Of a stretch of 64,000 bases of DNA, positions 33,190 to 42,083 are shown piece by piece. How positions within the stretch are numbered: the first letter of the stretch is position 1; each line of letters begins with the position of its first letter. A model generated the notes under the pieces. The model searched no databases. It was not told the origin of the DNA and was given only the letters and a program-made list of their open reading frames with translations. The stretch comes from Streptomyces diastatochromogenes. Its GTDB lineage: Bacteria; Actinomycetota; Actinomycetes; Streptomycetales; Streptomycetaceae. Location of the stretch: assembly GCF_002242805.1 (NCBI RefSeq), contig NZ_MCGQ01000042.1, positions 1 to 64,000 on the forward strand, in the 5' to 3' direction. The translations under genes were made by a program, and so were the position numbers.

Positions 33190-34089
33190 ATGCCGCGCCG
33201 TCCGACCGCTCCGATCGCAGAATTCCCCGTGTCCGGCAGCGACGCCGGGCCCTACGGAATCACCTGCGGCCCCGACAGCGCACTGTGGTTCACCATGGTC
33301 CACCACGGACGGATCGGCCGGATCACCACCGGCGGCGACGTCACCTCCTACCAGCTCGAACCCGCCTCCAGCGGACCGTCGATCATCACCACAGGACCCG
33401 ACGACGCGCTGTGGTTCACCGAATTCCGTAGCCACCGGATCGGCCGCATCACCACGACCGGAAACATCACCTCGTTCCCGCTGCCGACGCCGGATGCCGG
33501 GCCGTTCGGCATCACCGCCGGCCCCGACGGAGCACTGTGGTTCACCGAAGCAAGCGCCGACCGCATCGGCCGCATTACACCCGACGGTGACGTCACCGAG
33601 TTCCCTCTCCCCCTCTCGGGAGCCTTCCCCTCAGCCATCGCCACCGGCCCGGACAACCGGCTGTGGTTCACGATGAACCAGGCGAACGCGATCGGCGCCA
33701 TCGGACTCGACGGTGGTGTCACCATCAACCCGTTGCCCACACCGGCCGCCGCCCCGGTCGGCATCACCACGGGCGCCGATGGCGCCATGTGGTTCGTCGA
33801 GATAGGCGCCGGTCAAATCGGACGGATCGCGCCGGACGGAAAGATCGACGAATTCGCACTGCCCGACCCCGCGTCACGCCCGCACGCCATCGCAGCCGAC
33901 GCCGACGGAAACTGCTGGTTCACCGAATGGGGAGCCAACCGCATCGGCCGGATCACCCCCGACGGCCGAATCGACGAACACGACCTCCCCAGCCCATCCT
34001 CCGAACCACACGGCATCACACTGGGACCGGACGGTGCAATCTGGACAGCCCTGGAGATCGGAACGGTCGCACGACTCACACCACGCTGA
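33190..34089 (+). CDS. vgb: Virginiamycin B lyase (streptogramin B-inactivating)
   Basis: Linearises type B streptogramins by breaking the ring ester; a resistance enzyme in the cytoplasm. 299 residues forming a seven-bladed propeller of repeats with ALWFT...RIGRIT. The residues known to matter in the Staphylococcus enzyme (His228, Glu268, His270) line up with His232, Glu272 and His274 (SRPHAIA and SSEPHGITLG), a constant offset of four. ATG at 33190 after GAAGGA. It lies between an IS110 remnant on the left and an IS1182-like remnant that overlaps its last 14 bases, suggesting capture by mobile elements. Chromosomal homologues exist in many actinobacteria, so activity still needs testing. 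Confidence 0.9.
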   Translation: MPRRPTAPIAEFPVSGSDAGPYGITCGPDSALWFTMVHHGRIGRITTGGDVTSYQLEPASSGPSIITTGPDDALWFTEFRSHRIGRITTTGNITSFPLPTPDAGPFGITAGPDGALWFTEASADRIGRITPDGDVTEFPLPLSGAFPSAIATGPDNRLWFTMNQANAIGAIGLDGGVTINPLPTPAAAPVGITTGADGAMWFVEIGAGQIGRIAPDGKIDEFALPDPASRPHAIAADADGNCWFTEWGANRIGRITPDGRIDEHDLPSPSSEPHGITLGPDGAIWTALEIGTVARLTPR

Positions 34090-34402
34090 AACCGAACTTC
34101 CCTGGTTGGCGCGACCTACACACGTTCATCAGGTCCATGCCGTACCGCACTCGATGCGCTGCCGCCCGGTCGGTGAGGTTCTCGGCGAACTGCAACACCG
34201 TCACCAGCGCGAGCCGGCCTGGTGACCAGCCCGGCCGCCCTCTGGCCCCGAACGCCTCGGCGAACTCGGCGTCCGGGAACAACTCGCCCAGCTCGTCATG
34301 GACCCGCATCGCCAACGGATACGGCCCCCGTGCCGCCACCGCCCGCGCCACTTGCGCGGTCAGCTCAGGCACCTTCGGCCACGGCCTCGGCCGCATCGAC
34401 AT
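34076..34402 (-). pseudogene. Truncated IS1182-like transposase (N-terminal part)
   Basis: 108 codons: MSMRPRPWPKVPELTAQVAR, LAMRVHDELGELFPDAEFAE, FGARGRPGWSPGRLALVTVL, QFAENLTDRAAAHRVRYGMD. This is the conserved start of IS1182-type DDE enzymes; it then goes off-frame and stops at 34076, inside the end of vgb. The catalytic core is missing. Confidence 0.8.
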
Positions 34403-34633
34403 TCCACACCCCACCCGCGACCGGGAACGCCAAGACCGGCCGCTGCTGTCCCGACCAACGAGCCGCCAGCCCTGCTGGGCACGGAATAAGCCAGCAGGAT
34501 CGTCACCAGCCGCAAACGGCGCTGCGTCTGCTCTGCCGACCGCGAAGGGCGAGGCAGCAAGGAAGTGCGGAGATCTCGCGATTAAGCATTGAAGACCGCG
34601 CCCGTTGGTCATGTACAGGCAACCATCAGGAAC

Positions 34634-35089
34634 ATGAAGAGGACTCTTGCTGTCACCTCGCTCGCCCTGGTCGCCGCCCTCGCCTTAGCCTCACCCGCCG
34701 AGGCAGCCCCCACTCCTCCCGGGGACACCCCGGCGCTGGCATGCGGGCTGGGCACGGTCGATCTCACCAACCCCCCTCTCGGCTACCCCGTCGCCACGAT
34801 CAACGACCTGGCGAAGAGGCTGGGGCTGGCCGAAGTCCCCACCGCCGTCGGCCTGGGCTGCGACAAGTCCATACCGACCGACCCCTACTCCGGCACCCAC
34901 CCCTACCCCGGGTCCGGTCCGGTCGTGCTCCGCACCAGCGAAACCGCTCCGACACAGGTCTACTGCACCAACTCGGTCAGCGCCCTCGGCAACCTGCTCG
35001 ACAGCGGCGGCGTCGTCGTGCCGGGCGGGAAGACGCTCGCGGTGATCGGGTCGGGCTGCGTCGTGGAAGCGAACCCGATCATCATCTAG
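34634..35089 (+). CDS. Small secreted protein of unknown function
   Basis: 151 residues. Signal peptide MKRTLAVTSLALVAALALAS with cleavage near AEA-A (residue 24). The mature chain has four cysteines (ACGLG, GCDKS, YCTNS, GCVVE) and ends NPIII. ATG at 34634 with AGGA just upstream; an ATG 45 bases earlier lacks signal-peptide shape. No recognised domain. A terminator-like dyad follows at 35136. Confidence 0.72.
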   Translation: MKRTLAVTSLALVAALALASPAEAAPTPPGDTPALACGLGTVDLTNPPLGYPVATINDLAKRLGLAEVPTAVGLGCDKSIPTDPYSGTHPYPGSGPVVLRTSETAPTQVYCTNSVSALGNLLDSGGVVVPGGKTLAVIGSGCVVEANPIII

Positions 35090-35135
35090 CAAGCGCCCGC
35101 GCCCGCCGAAGCAGCAGCCCGGTACTCACGAAGAC

Positions 35136-35163
35136 GCCGTCACGGGACATCTCCCGTGACGGC
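35136..35163 (+). terminator. Hairpin terminator
   Basis: GCCGTCACGGGA (35136-35147) and its exact complement TCCCGTGACGGC (35152-35163), loop CATC; 47 bp past the secreted protein's stop. Beyond it to 35435 I see no gene. Confidence 0.8.
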
Positions 35164-35435
35164 ACGCTCGGCTACGTCCTGGACACCTGAACCAGTGACC
35201 TTCAATCGATGACGTGTGCCCTGATTCCCTCGGTCGGGACGATCGGCGACGCGGGCAGCCCGGCGCGCGCACGCGCCGGGCTGCGGTTGGGCGATACGTA
35301 CAGCTTCCCGGATCCCGAGCAAGGCCGGTGAAGACCGCGTGTCTCACCTCCGGTTGCGGATCGGCGGCAGCTCCGACCTGGTGTGCCTTTACGTACGGGG
35401 CGCCCCGACCCGCCGCGCGGAGACGAGCGTGTCGG

Positions 35436-35729
35436 TCAGCGGGTGACCACGTTGTACGCCGGGATGATCTGCGGCTCGCCGTCGGCGTGGCCCAGATCGG
35501 AGAGGATCGGCTGGAGGACCTTCGAGAAGTTCTCGAGCGCTTCCTCGGACTCCCACACGTCGACGACCCGCCACCCGCCGTCGACCGGCCCGGCCGCGTG
35601 GGAGATCAGCCCGGGTGCGGGGATGTCGGCGAGCGAGGTGAACTCGCCGCCGTCGGTGAGGCGGTTGATGCAGGCCTCGTAGAGCTCCTGCCCGACGCCC
35701 GGAATATCGAATGTGACGATGATGGCCAT
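35436..35729 (-). CDS. Antibiotic-biosynthesis-monooxygenase-like (ABM, ferredoxin-like) protein
   Basis: 97 residues, dimeric alpha+beta barrel type: MAIIVTFDIPGVGQELYEAC, GLISHAAGPVDGGWRVVDVW, SEEALENFSKVLQPIL. Small proteins of this fold act as cofactor-free oxygenases or simply bind small molecules. ATG at 35729 after GGGGGGA. Stands alone. Confidence 0.72.
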   Translation of the reverse strand: MAIIVTFDIPGVGQELYEACINRLTDGGEFTSLADIPAPGLISHAAGPVDGGWRVVDVWESEEALENFSKVLQPILSDLGHADGEPQIIPAYNVVTR

Positions 35730-36015
35730 GTTGTCCCCCCACTGCTCGCTCACTGTGTGCGGCGATCGCTCCGGTCGGCGCGACCCCCCTCATGCCTACC
35801 CGACCGCTGACCGCGCGTCGACGCCCTGAGGGGGCCGGGTGGAGGAAGCTGAGGCGCGCCAGGGACTCCCGCGCCCCTGGCGCGCCGACTGCCACCCGGC
35901 GCGCGCTGTACGGCGGCCGTTCGAGGGTTTGCGCCCGACCTGCCTGCGTCCGGGGGCCTGAGGTCGGCATGGCGGGCCGACGGTCACCTGGCGGTCTCGG
36001 TCGGCGGCCTCGGTT

Positions 36016-36374
36016 GTGCTCGGCATCGCCACCGGCGGCCTGCACAGTCCGGCGATCTCCGGCCAAGGGGACGTACTGGCTTGGGGCTGGAGCAAGTTCG
36101 GTCAGCTGGGGGACGGCACGAACAACGACGGCAACACCGCCGTCACGGCACCATCCCCGTCGTCGCCGGTACGGCGATCGGACTGACCGGCGTGTCGCGT
36201 ATCGCGGCGCTGACCGTGCCGAACAGCCGCGACGTCCTGACCTTCAGCTTCAACCAGTTCGGCCAGCTTGGTGACGGTAGCACTGCCCCCGACGGCAACA
36301 ACCCGGCCACCGTGACCGGCGTGAGCGGGGGACAGGCCATCGTCGGAGGCGACTCGCACAGCCTGTCCGCGTGA
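36016..36374 (+). pseudogene. RCC1-repeat protein remnant with frameshift
   Basis: Frame one: VLGIATGGLHSPAISGQGDV, LAWGWSKFGQLGDGTNNDGN. Near 36150 it shifts to another frame: TIPVVAGTAIGLTGVSRIAA, ... FSFNQFGQLGDGSTAPDGNN, PATVTGVSGGQAIVGGDSHS. Two RCC1 blades and the typical closing SHSLS are recognisable. No start codon fits; the upstream blades are lost. Confidence 0.7.
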
Positions 36375-36536
36375 CGCTGTCGACCTGGCGCGGTCACGCG
36401 GCCTGTAGAGGCCGGACGCGTTGCGCTTCGCGTGCGCACTGCTTCGCCAACTCCCTTGCCGTCACGATGGGTTGGTCTCGGCGACGGCTGGACTGCCATC
36501 GTGCGGGCTGATCGCCGCTGTGGCGTTGGATCGGGC

Positions 36537-37463
36537 TCAACTCCCTGGCGGCACGGCCGGAGCCGGCGCGTTCTGCGCGCGTTCGGCGGCGCTGGGAGCC
36601 GCCAGGGCGAGTCGGCGGTGGATGCGGCGGAGCATGGTGCGGGCCATGAACGGGTGGACGCGTTTGACCACGGCCCAGTACAGCCTGCCGCGCCAGTTGT
36701 GGATCCTCACGACCGTGCTGAGCGTGACCTGACGGTCGTCGACGTGGATCGAGGCGCGGAAGTCGAGGTGTCCGGCGTCCTCGCCCAGGAGCACTTCGCC
36801 GCCCTCTCTGCCCACCACCGGGAAGGGGGCTCCGCGCAGGACGCCCCGCCAGGACTCGGGGTCCCGCGGCATCCCGGGACGCATCCTCATCCGCCACGCG
36901 TCGCTGTAGTCGGTCCGTCCGAAGGCTGCCCGGACCAGGCGGGCGCCGGTCGGGAGGTCGCCGGCGGTTGCCCTGTCCCACGTCAGCCGGTGGAGCAGCC
37001 GGATCCATGGTGACCAGCGGACGGGGCTGGGCACCGTCCCGGTGGCGGCCCGCTCGACGTTGTCGAGAAGCTCTTCGAGCACCGTGTCGTGCATCCAGCG
37101 CACCGCCAGGGCCCAGCCCAGCAGCATCGGGCCACGGCGTTGCAGCTCCAGGGTGTGCCGCACATGGCAGCGGTCCTGTCCCAGCGGCTCGATGACGAAC
37201 TCGTGGTGGCCGCTCATGGGCGGGTTGAAGTCGAAGCGGGCGCGGCGGCCGGGTTCGTACGCGGAAACGCGGTATCGGACGAATCCGTGGCCGCCGTCCG
37301 CACCAACGCCCAGGGGCCGGTCGAAGCGGACCGGGGGCCAGGCCGGCGCGGGCCAGATGGGGTCATGCGGTGAGGACAGCCGGTCGAGGAGGGTCCCGAC
37401 GGTAGGGGCGGGTGCCTCGATGATGCGCTCGTGGACATTGCGGATCGTGCGGAACCTGCCCAT
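36537..37463 (-). CDS. SRPBCC-like/DUF2867-like protein
   Basis: 308 residues. N-terminal half has START/SRPBCC features (VHERIIEAPAPTVGTLLDRL, SGHHEFVIEPLGQDRCHVRH); the C-terminal part carries DYSDAWRMRMRPGMPRDPES and DAGHLDFRASIHVDDRQVTL, as in DUF2867 proteins. Function unknown; such folds bind lipids or aromatic ligands. ATG at 37463 after GGAGG. Divergent from a TetR gene across two operator dyads, so it is very likely that regulator's target. Confidence 0.72.
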   Translation of the reverse strand: MGRFRTIRNVHERIIEAPAPTVGTLLDRLSSPHDPIWPAPAWPPVRFDRPLGVGADGGHGFVRYRVSAYEPGRRARFDFNPPMSGHHEFVIEPLGQDRCHVRHTLELQRRGPMLLGWALAVRWMHDTVLEELLDNVERAATGTVPSPVRWSPWIRLLHRLTWDRATAGDLPTGARLVRAAFGRTDYSDAWRMRMRPGMPRDPESWRGVLRGAPFPVVGREGGEVLLGEDAGHLDFRASIHVDDRQVTLSTVVRIHNWRGRLYWAVVKRVHPFMARTMLRRIHRRLALAAPSAAERAQNAPAPAVPPGS

Positions 37464-37473
37464 AGCCCGCCTC

Positions 37474-37489
37474 CATACGGTGCCGTATG
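37474..37489. promoter_or_regulatory. TetR operator dyad 1
   Basis: CATACGG-TG-CCGTATG, perfectly symmetric, immediately upstream of the DUF2867-like gene's ribosome site. Confidence 0.75.
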
Positions 37490-37496
37490 TTGTCGA

Positions 37497-37514
37497 CCAT
37501 ACGGTAGCGTATGG
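37497..37514. promoter_or_regulatory. TetR operator dyad 2, overlapping the TetR start codon
   Basis: CCATACG-GTAG-CGTATGG. Shares ATACGGT-GCGTAT-like arms with dyad 1, 23 bp away centre to centre (about two helical turns). The ATG of the TetR gene (37511) is inside it, and TACGGT at 37500-37505 could be a -10 for leaderless transcription. Confidence 0.75.
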
Positions 37515-38122
37515 ATATGGCGCAACGGCATGAGACGGTTCCCCGCGGGGGCGGGCGGAAGCGGCTGACCGCGCACGACTGGGCGGACGCGGCTCTGACG
37601 GCCATGGGTGAAGGCGGTCTCGCAGCGGTCGCCATCGAGCCGCTCGCCGCTCGCCTGGGCACCACCAAAGGCAGTTTCTACTGGCACTTCGCCAACCGTG
37701 AGGCGCTGATCGAAGCCGCGCTCGACCGCTGGGAGCAGAAGTCCACCGAGTCCGTCATCGCCGGGCTGAAGTCCGAGCCGGATCCGGCGATGCGGCTGCG
37801 CAGGCTCCTCGCAGAGGCGTCCGAACTCGCCGCCGAAGACCCGCTGGAGGTCTCCCTGCCGGCCTCGGCCGGGCACCCGCGAGTGGCCGCCGTACTGCGT
37901 CGGGTGACGGAGCGTCGGGTCGGCTACCTGGCACAGCTCTTCATCGAATTGGGCTTCCCTCCGGACGAGGCGCGCCGCCGTGCACTGCTGGCGTACACCG
38001 GCTACCTCGGGCACACGCAGCTGGCGCACGCGGTCCCGGAGACGCTTCCGGCGGGCGAGGACGGCAGGCGCTACCTGGACTCGGTGCTCGACACGCTGAT
38101 GACGGCCACCCCGGGGTCTTAG
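37511..38122 (+). CDS. TetR-family repressor
   Basis: 203 residues. DNA-binding HTH near residues 20-65 (ADAALTAMGEGGLAAVAIEP, LAARLGTTKGSFYWHFANRE) followed by an all-helical ligand domain. ATG at 37511 or two codons on at 37517; both lie in or just past dyad 2. Controls itself and the divergent gene by position. Confidence 0.93.
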   Translation: MDMAQRHETVPRGGGRKRLTAHDWADAALTAMGEGGLAAVAIEPLAARLGTTKGSFYWHFANREALIEAALDRWEQKSTESVIAGLKSEPDPAMRLRRLLAEASELAAEDPLEVSLPASAGHPRVAAVLRRVTERRVGYLAQLFIELGFPPDEARRRALLAYTGYLGHTQLAHAVPETLPAGEDGRRYLDSVLDTLMTATPGS

Positions 38123-38338
38123 GCCGTGTCCGCACAGTGGTTGCTGCGTTGACCTGCACGTGCTGCGTTGGCCTGACCTGACTGAGCAGGCCAGGGGGGT
38201 GATCGAGCCGTTGCTCCGCTCTGCCGCGGATCGGCTGGTTGGCGCGAGACCCGGCGACAGGTCCTCAGACAGCGGACGGCGTCTCCTGGCAAGGGGTCGG
38301 CGGGCGGGCGCCGCGCCGACTCTTCCTGCGGAGGCAGC

Positions 38339-38437
38339 ATGCGCCGCCAGGTCGCTGACCTCGCCGCCCGCGAGGGCCTGACGTACGACCTGAACAGGTC
38401 CGCTGCGGTCAACACCTTCGACGCCCGAAGGCGTCCC
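38339..38437 (+). pseudogene. FrnE/DsbA-like oxidoreductase fragment
   Basis: RQVADLAAREGLTYDLNRSA and AVNTFDARR match the middle of FrnE-type DsbA proteins. Both ends are missing. The rest of 38123-38703 holds only decayed sequence, including WPDLTEQARGVIEPLL at about 38169, which looks like the start of an IS5-type transposase. Confidence 0.5.
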
Positions 38438-38703
38438 GCCCACCCACCACCGGTGGCAGCCCGGGTCACCCGTCTGGCTGCCATCCCGTCGCGGGTCTGG
38501 TGGCACGTACGCATCGGCCGCTGGCCAAGAGCGACCGGCCGCTCCTCTGCTGCCACAGCAGGCCGAAGGCGGCCCCATCTGCTTCTGTTCGGATTGACAT
38601 CGGACGACAAGGGCCGCGTACTGAAGATGAGGGACTCTTGATCAAGAGTTTCCCGGTTGGGGGGTTCCAGCATCCGCAGTCTCTGCGCCCTAACGGAGGC
38701 ACC

Positions 38704-40137
38704 ATGACGGTGCAGCAACAGCAAGCTACGATCCCGACGGTTCTGGTCTACGAGGACGACCCCGGATTTCCTCCGCAGGTCAACATGCCCGTACCGCATC
38801 CCGTTCCGCATCTCGACACACAGCCCTTCCCGACGGCCATCGCGGAGTCCGTGCCGCAGCCGGACGGCGCCGGGCCGGGCACCGAGGCGTTCCGCTACTG
38901 GGTGGCGGCCGATGCGCTCAGCAGGGCCAGCCAGACCTGGGGTCCGCTGGTTCCGACCGGAACGCAGTGGCATCCGACGGTCGGACGCGCCCTCACCGCG
39001 CACCTCAACGCAGGAAACGACCTCAACGCCTTCTACGACCGCAAGGGCCTGTGGTTCTTCCGTCGCACAGTGCAGGGTGTCACCGTCGCCTCGTGCGAGA
39101 GCTCCGAGGTCGTCGAGCACGAGACGGGGCACGCGATCCTCGACGCCCTGCGCCCTCAGCTGTTCGACGCGGCGAGCGCGGAGGCGGCCGCCCTGCACGA
39201 GGCGTTCGGTGACATCAGCGCGCTGCTGACCTCACTCGGGCTGGAGTCGCTGCGGATCGCGGTGCTGGCCGAGACCCAGGGCGACCTCGAACTGTCCTCG
39301 CGGGTATCGAGGATGGCCGAGCAACTGGGCTGGGCGATCCGTCAGGGTCACCCGAACGTGGTCGACTCCGACTGCCTGCGCAACCTGTCGAACAGCTTCT
39401 TCTACCGCGACCCGGTCGAGTTGCCGCCGAGCGCACCGGCGAACCTGCTCTCCAGCGAGCCGCACTCGTTCTCCCGCCTGTTCAGCGGCGCGTTCCTGAA
39501 GGTCGTCGCCGGGATCTTCCGGCAGCAGGACCTGCAGGACCAGGCAGGTCTGGCCCTGGCGGCCCAGACCGCGGGACAGCTGCTGGTGGATGCCGTCGTG
39601 GCGGCGCCCGTCGTGTCCGCCTACTACGCACAGGTCGCCGGTCACATGATCGCCGCGGACCAGCGCCGCAACGGCGGCAAGTACGGTCCCTCCCTGCGCT
39701 CGGCGTTCATCCGTCACGGCATCCTCTCCCTGGAGGCCGCCACCTCCATCACCGAGCCGGAGGTGGCGCGCAAAGCCGCCGCCATCGCCGAGGCGACGCC
39801 GGGTGGCGGTGCCGACGAGGGGCTCACGGCCGTCACGATCCACGGATCGACGTACGGCCTCACCCAGCCCCTCACCCTCTGCGCCCCCGCGCAGGAACGA
39901 CGGTTCGGCATCGCGGGCTCCGACCCCGCCGGCGGCTCGGTGCGGCCCGCCGACCCGGAGCGGGTCGCCACCTCGTACCTCGAGGACCTCTTCCGCCGTG
40001 GCCGCATCGAGGTACCCGAGGAGCACCGCTCCGGTGCGGCGATTGCCGACGACAGCCCCACCCGGCTCAAGACGCACGAGATCACCCGGAGCACGACCGG
40101 CGAGGGTCTCGCCCTCATCCGACGGTGCTTCGACTGA
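38704..40137 (+). CDS. Cytoplasmic M4-like (gluzincin) metallopeptidase
   Basis: 477 residues. The zinc site is VVEHETGHAILDAL (HExxH) near residue 140, with the third ligand in ALHEAFGDISALL about 23 residues later, the thermolysin-family pattern. There is no signal peptide and no inhibitory propeptide, unusual for M4 enzymes. ATG at 38704 after GGAGG. The C-terminal 100 residues lose protease likeness. A 71-aa acidic protein and a HAD protein lie convergent to it. Confidence 0.78.
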   Translation: MTVQQQQATIPTVLVYEDDPGFPPQVNMPVPHPVPHLDTQPFPTAIAESVPQPDGAGPGTEAFRYWVAADALSRASQTWGPLVPTGTQWHPTVGRALTAHLNAGNDLNAFYDRKGLWFFRRTVQGVTVASCESSEVVEHETGHAILDALRPQLFDAASAEAAALHEAFGDISALLTSLGLESLRIAVLAETQGDLELSSRVSRMAEQLGWAIRQGHPNVVDSDCLRNLSNSFFYRDPVELPPSAPANLLSSEPHSFSRLFSGAFLKVVAGIFRQQDLQDQAGLALAAQTAGQLLVDAVVAAPVVSAYYAQVAGHMIAADQRRNGGKYGPSLRSAFIRHGILSLEAATSITEPEVARKAAAIAEATPGGGADEGLTAVTIHGSTYGLTQPLTLCAPAQERRFGIAGSDPAGGSVRPADPERVATSYLEDLFRRGRIEVPEEHRSGAAIADDSPTRLKTHEITRSTTGEGLALIRRCFD

Positions 40138-40159
40138 CCCGCCAGTAGAGCCAGCGCAC

Positions 40160-40375
40160 TCAGCGGTTAAAGCGCAGACGGCGGACGGTGAGCCGTCCGT
40201 CGTCTGCGCGCTTGACGACGTGCGTCGTCCGTGACGTGGGCTCCTCACCCTCGAACACCGCCTCGCCCCGCGCCAGCAGGTCGCTGATGAATTTCTCGGT
40301 TGCCCGGCGCTCGGCGTCATCGCTCTGCCCGCCCTCACCGGCACTCTCCTGACCCTCATCACCCTGTGTACTCAT
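40160..40375 (-). CDS. Small acidic hypothetical protein (71 aa)
   Basis: Begins MSTQGDEGQESAGEGGQSDD and continues with a helix (ERRATEKFISDLLARGEAVF) and a basic tail VKRADDGRLTVRRLRFNR. No known domain. It is 83 bp downstream of the HAD gene in the same direction and convergent with the protease, 22 bp apart. Confidence 0.6.
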   Translation of the reverse strand: MSTQGDEGQESAGEGGQSDDAERRATEKFISDLLARGEAVFEGEEPTSRTTHVVKRADDGRLTVRRLRFNR

Positions 40376-40458
40376 GCAATGCGCTCCATGTTGTTGCTGT
40401 TCGGATACGTGCCGGAAGCGGACCGCGCGGCCGCCGGATACGGCGTCGGTACGACTGC

Positions 40459-41145
40459 CTACGGGGCCTCGTGAGGTACCTCCGCACGCGATTCGGCTGC
40501 CGAGACCGACCTGTCGTCCCTGACCGGGAAGACCGCCGTGTCATCCACCGGTCCTCGCAGATCCACCGTGAAACCGGCACGTTCGAGCGTCTCGGCGCCC
40601 TGTGCGGTCACCATGGCGAGCGCGAGCCGCTCCGAGACGGCCTCCACAACAACGGCCTCCGTCCCGTTCACAGCCGCGGTCAACTCGCCCACGCCCACAC
40701 CGTCCGACACCTCGATCCGCGCCCTGAGCACAGGACGGCCTTCCATCGCCGCGAGTGCGAACACCGGGTGGGCCGCCGTACGCATCCCCACCTCCCGCGC
40801 GAATGCGCGCTCCTGGGCGTCCTCGCCCACGAAGACACACTCGCCGGCCGCCGCTTCCCCCGTGCTCGCGACCGCCTGGTCGAAGATCAAGCGACTGTCC
40901 TTGGCTCCCCAGTGCACAAGCGCCTGATCCGTGAAACGGCCGGGGAACGCCTCGTCCAGCGCAGCCGCCACCCGTGCGGCGGCACCGTCGCCCGGCCCGG
41001 GGTTGGAGATGATGCCCTTGCGCACCTCACGCAGGGCATCGAGTACTGCCATGACGCGCGGCCGGGGCCGAAGGACCAGGGAGCCGTCGGGTTCCACATG
41101 GGCATCCGCCAGGGTCGCCCCGATGTCGAAGAAGATCACAGCCAT
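40459..41145 (-). CDS. HAD-superfamily hydrolase-like protein
   Basis: 228 residues. The first HAD motif reads FFDIGATLAD: the nucleophile Asp is present but the second Asp of DxD is Gly, so phosphatase activity is doubtful. Motif II-like GIISNPG, motif III/IV-like CVFVGEDAQERAFAREVGM follow. The last 80 residues (VLRARIEVSDGVGVGELTAA and on) are an added alpha/beta domain. ATG at 41145 after GGGGAG. Forms a probable operon with the 71-aa protein. Confidence 0.72.
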   Translation of the reverse strand: MAVIFFDIGATLADAHVEPDGSLVLRPRPRVMAVLDALREVRKGIISNPGPGDGAAARVAAALDEAFPGRFTDQALVHWGAKDSRLIFDQAVASTGEAAAGECVFVGEDAQERAFAREVGMRTAAHPVFALAAMEGRPVLRARIEVSDGVGVGELTAAVNGTEAVVVEAVSERLALAMVTAQGAETLERAGFTVDLRGPVDDTAVFPVRDDRSVSAAESRAEVPHEAP

Positions 41146-42083
41146 GCCAAGCGACTCCCCACGGTGAGCGCTTTCGAGTCGGGGCCGCCCGGGTGAAAGA
41201 CCCACACGACCCGAACCGCTCCATGGCGCCCTTCCACCCTCCGCGTGCGGTCGTCTCCCCGAACCGCGTGGGTCTCCCCGTCCGGATGCGAGCCGCGGCG
41301 CCGGTATGTCCATCCCCGGTGAGGAGACGACCGTCGGATCGTTGAGCCCGCTCTTGCCGTGCTGGGCCGCAAGGGACACAGCAGCACTCACGGCCGCCGG
41401 GTACGCCCGCGGACGGCTGATCGTCGCCAAGGCCGCCGTCCATCCCATTCCAATGCCGTCGAGTACGACGTGCCGGGTGCCCGGACCGTCATCTACCTGG
41501 AGGGCGCTGTGCCCCCTTTGTGGTGGACCTGTACCGGCAGCCGGCCGCGGTGGTGCAGCACACCCGTTTCAAGGAGGCGGGGGAGCGGCCCCCACCTGGG
41601 CCCTCCCCGCTCAAGGACCCGCCGAATGACTCCCAAGTCGAATCCACGTTTCGCGTTCCTCATGGCTACGACCGCCTCGGCGCCCGGTCGACCTCCCTAG
41701 GCCCTGACGCTGCCCCGGGCGCCTCTGAAGGGGCTGCTCGGCAAGCGATCGATGTCTGTCTACGAACTCCTCGATGGTGGCGCCAGCGCGGCTCTCATCC
41801 TTGCCTGCACCCCTTGTCCAAGAGGCACCAGGACAGCCAGGACGGCCAGGAGAACGACCCCAGCGCAGCGTGATACCTGCCCCAGGACTGGTGCCCACAG
41901 CCCCCGCATCCCGTGACCCAACAACGCGCGCAAGTCTCCGGTCACCTCCATCGGCGTCCGCTTGCCGGTCTGGTCCTTGTCCTCGGAGAACGTCGTCACG
42001 CTCGTGGAGCCCTAGGTACTGTCCGGCGGATCTTGCCGCGGTCGGGCGTGGTGACGTACGGCTGACCTCATTAGGATCGCGGT
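41146..42083. other. Long stretch without a confident gene
   Basis: 938 bases. A minus-strand frame 41760-41999 (79 codons) contains a hydrophobic run CAGVVLLAVLAVLVPLGQGV and could encode a small membrane protein, and short plus-strand frames near 41440-41580 (ARTVIYLEGAVPPL; MVDLYRQPAAVVQHTRFKEA) look like pieces of a broken gene I cannot name. None is supported enough to call. Confidence 0.4.
42072..42077 (+). promoter_or_regulatory. -10 box of the Imm7-like gene (leaderless)
   Basis: TAGGAT, followed six bases later by the GTG start at 42084. Confidence 0.5.

Noticed and set aside
38160..38381. Intact small gene MLRWPDLTEQARGVIEPL...
   Set aside because: Only the first 20 residues resemble an IS5-type start; the rest is arginine-rich noise.
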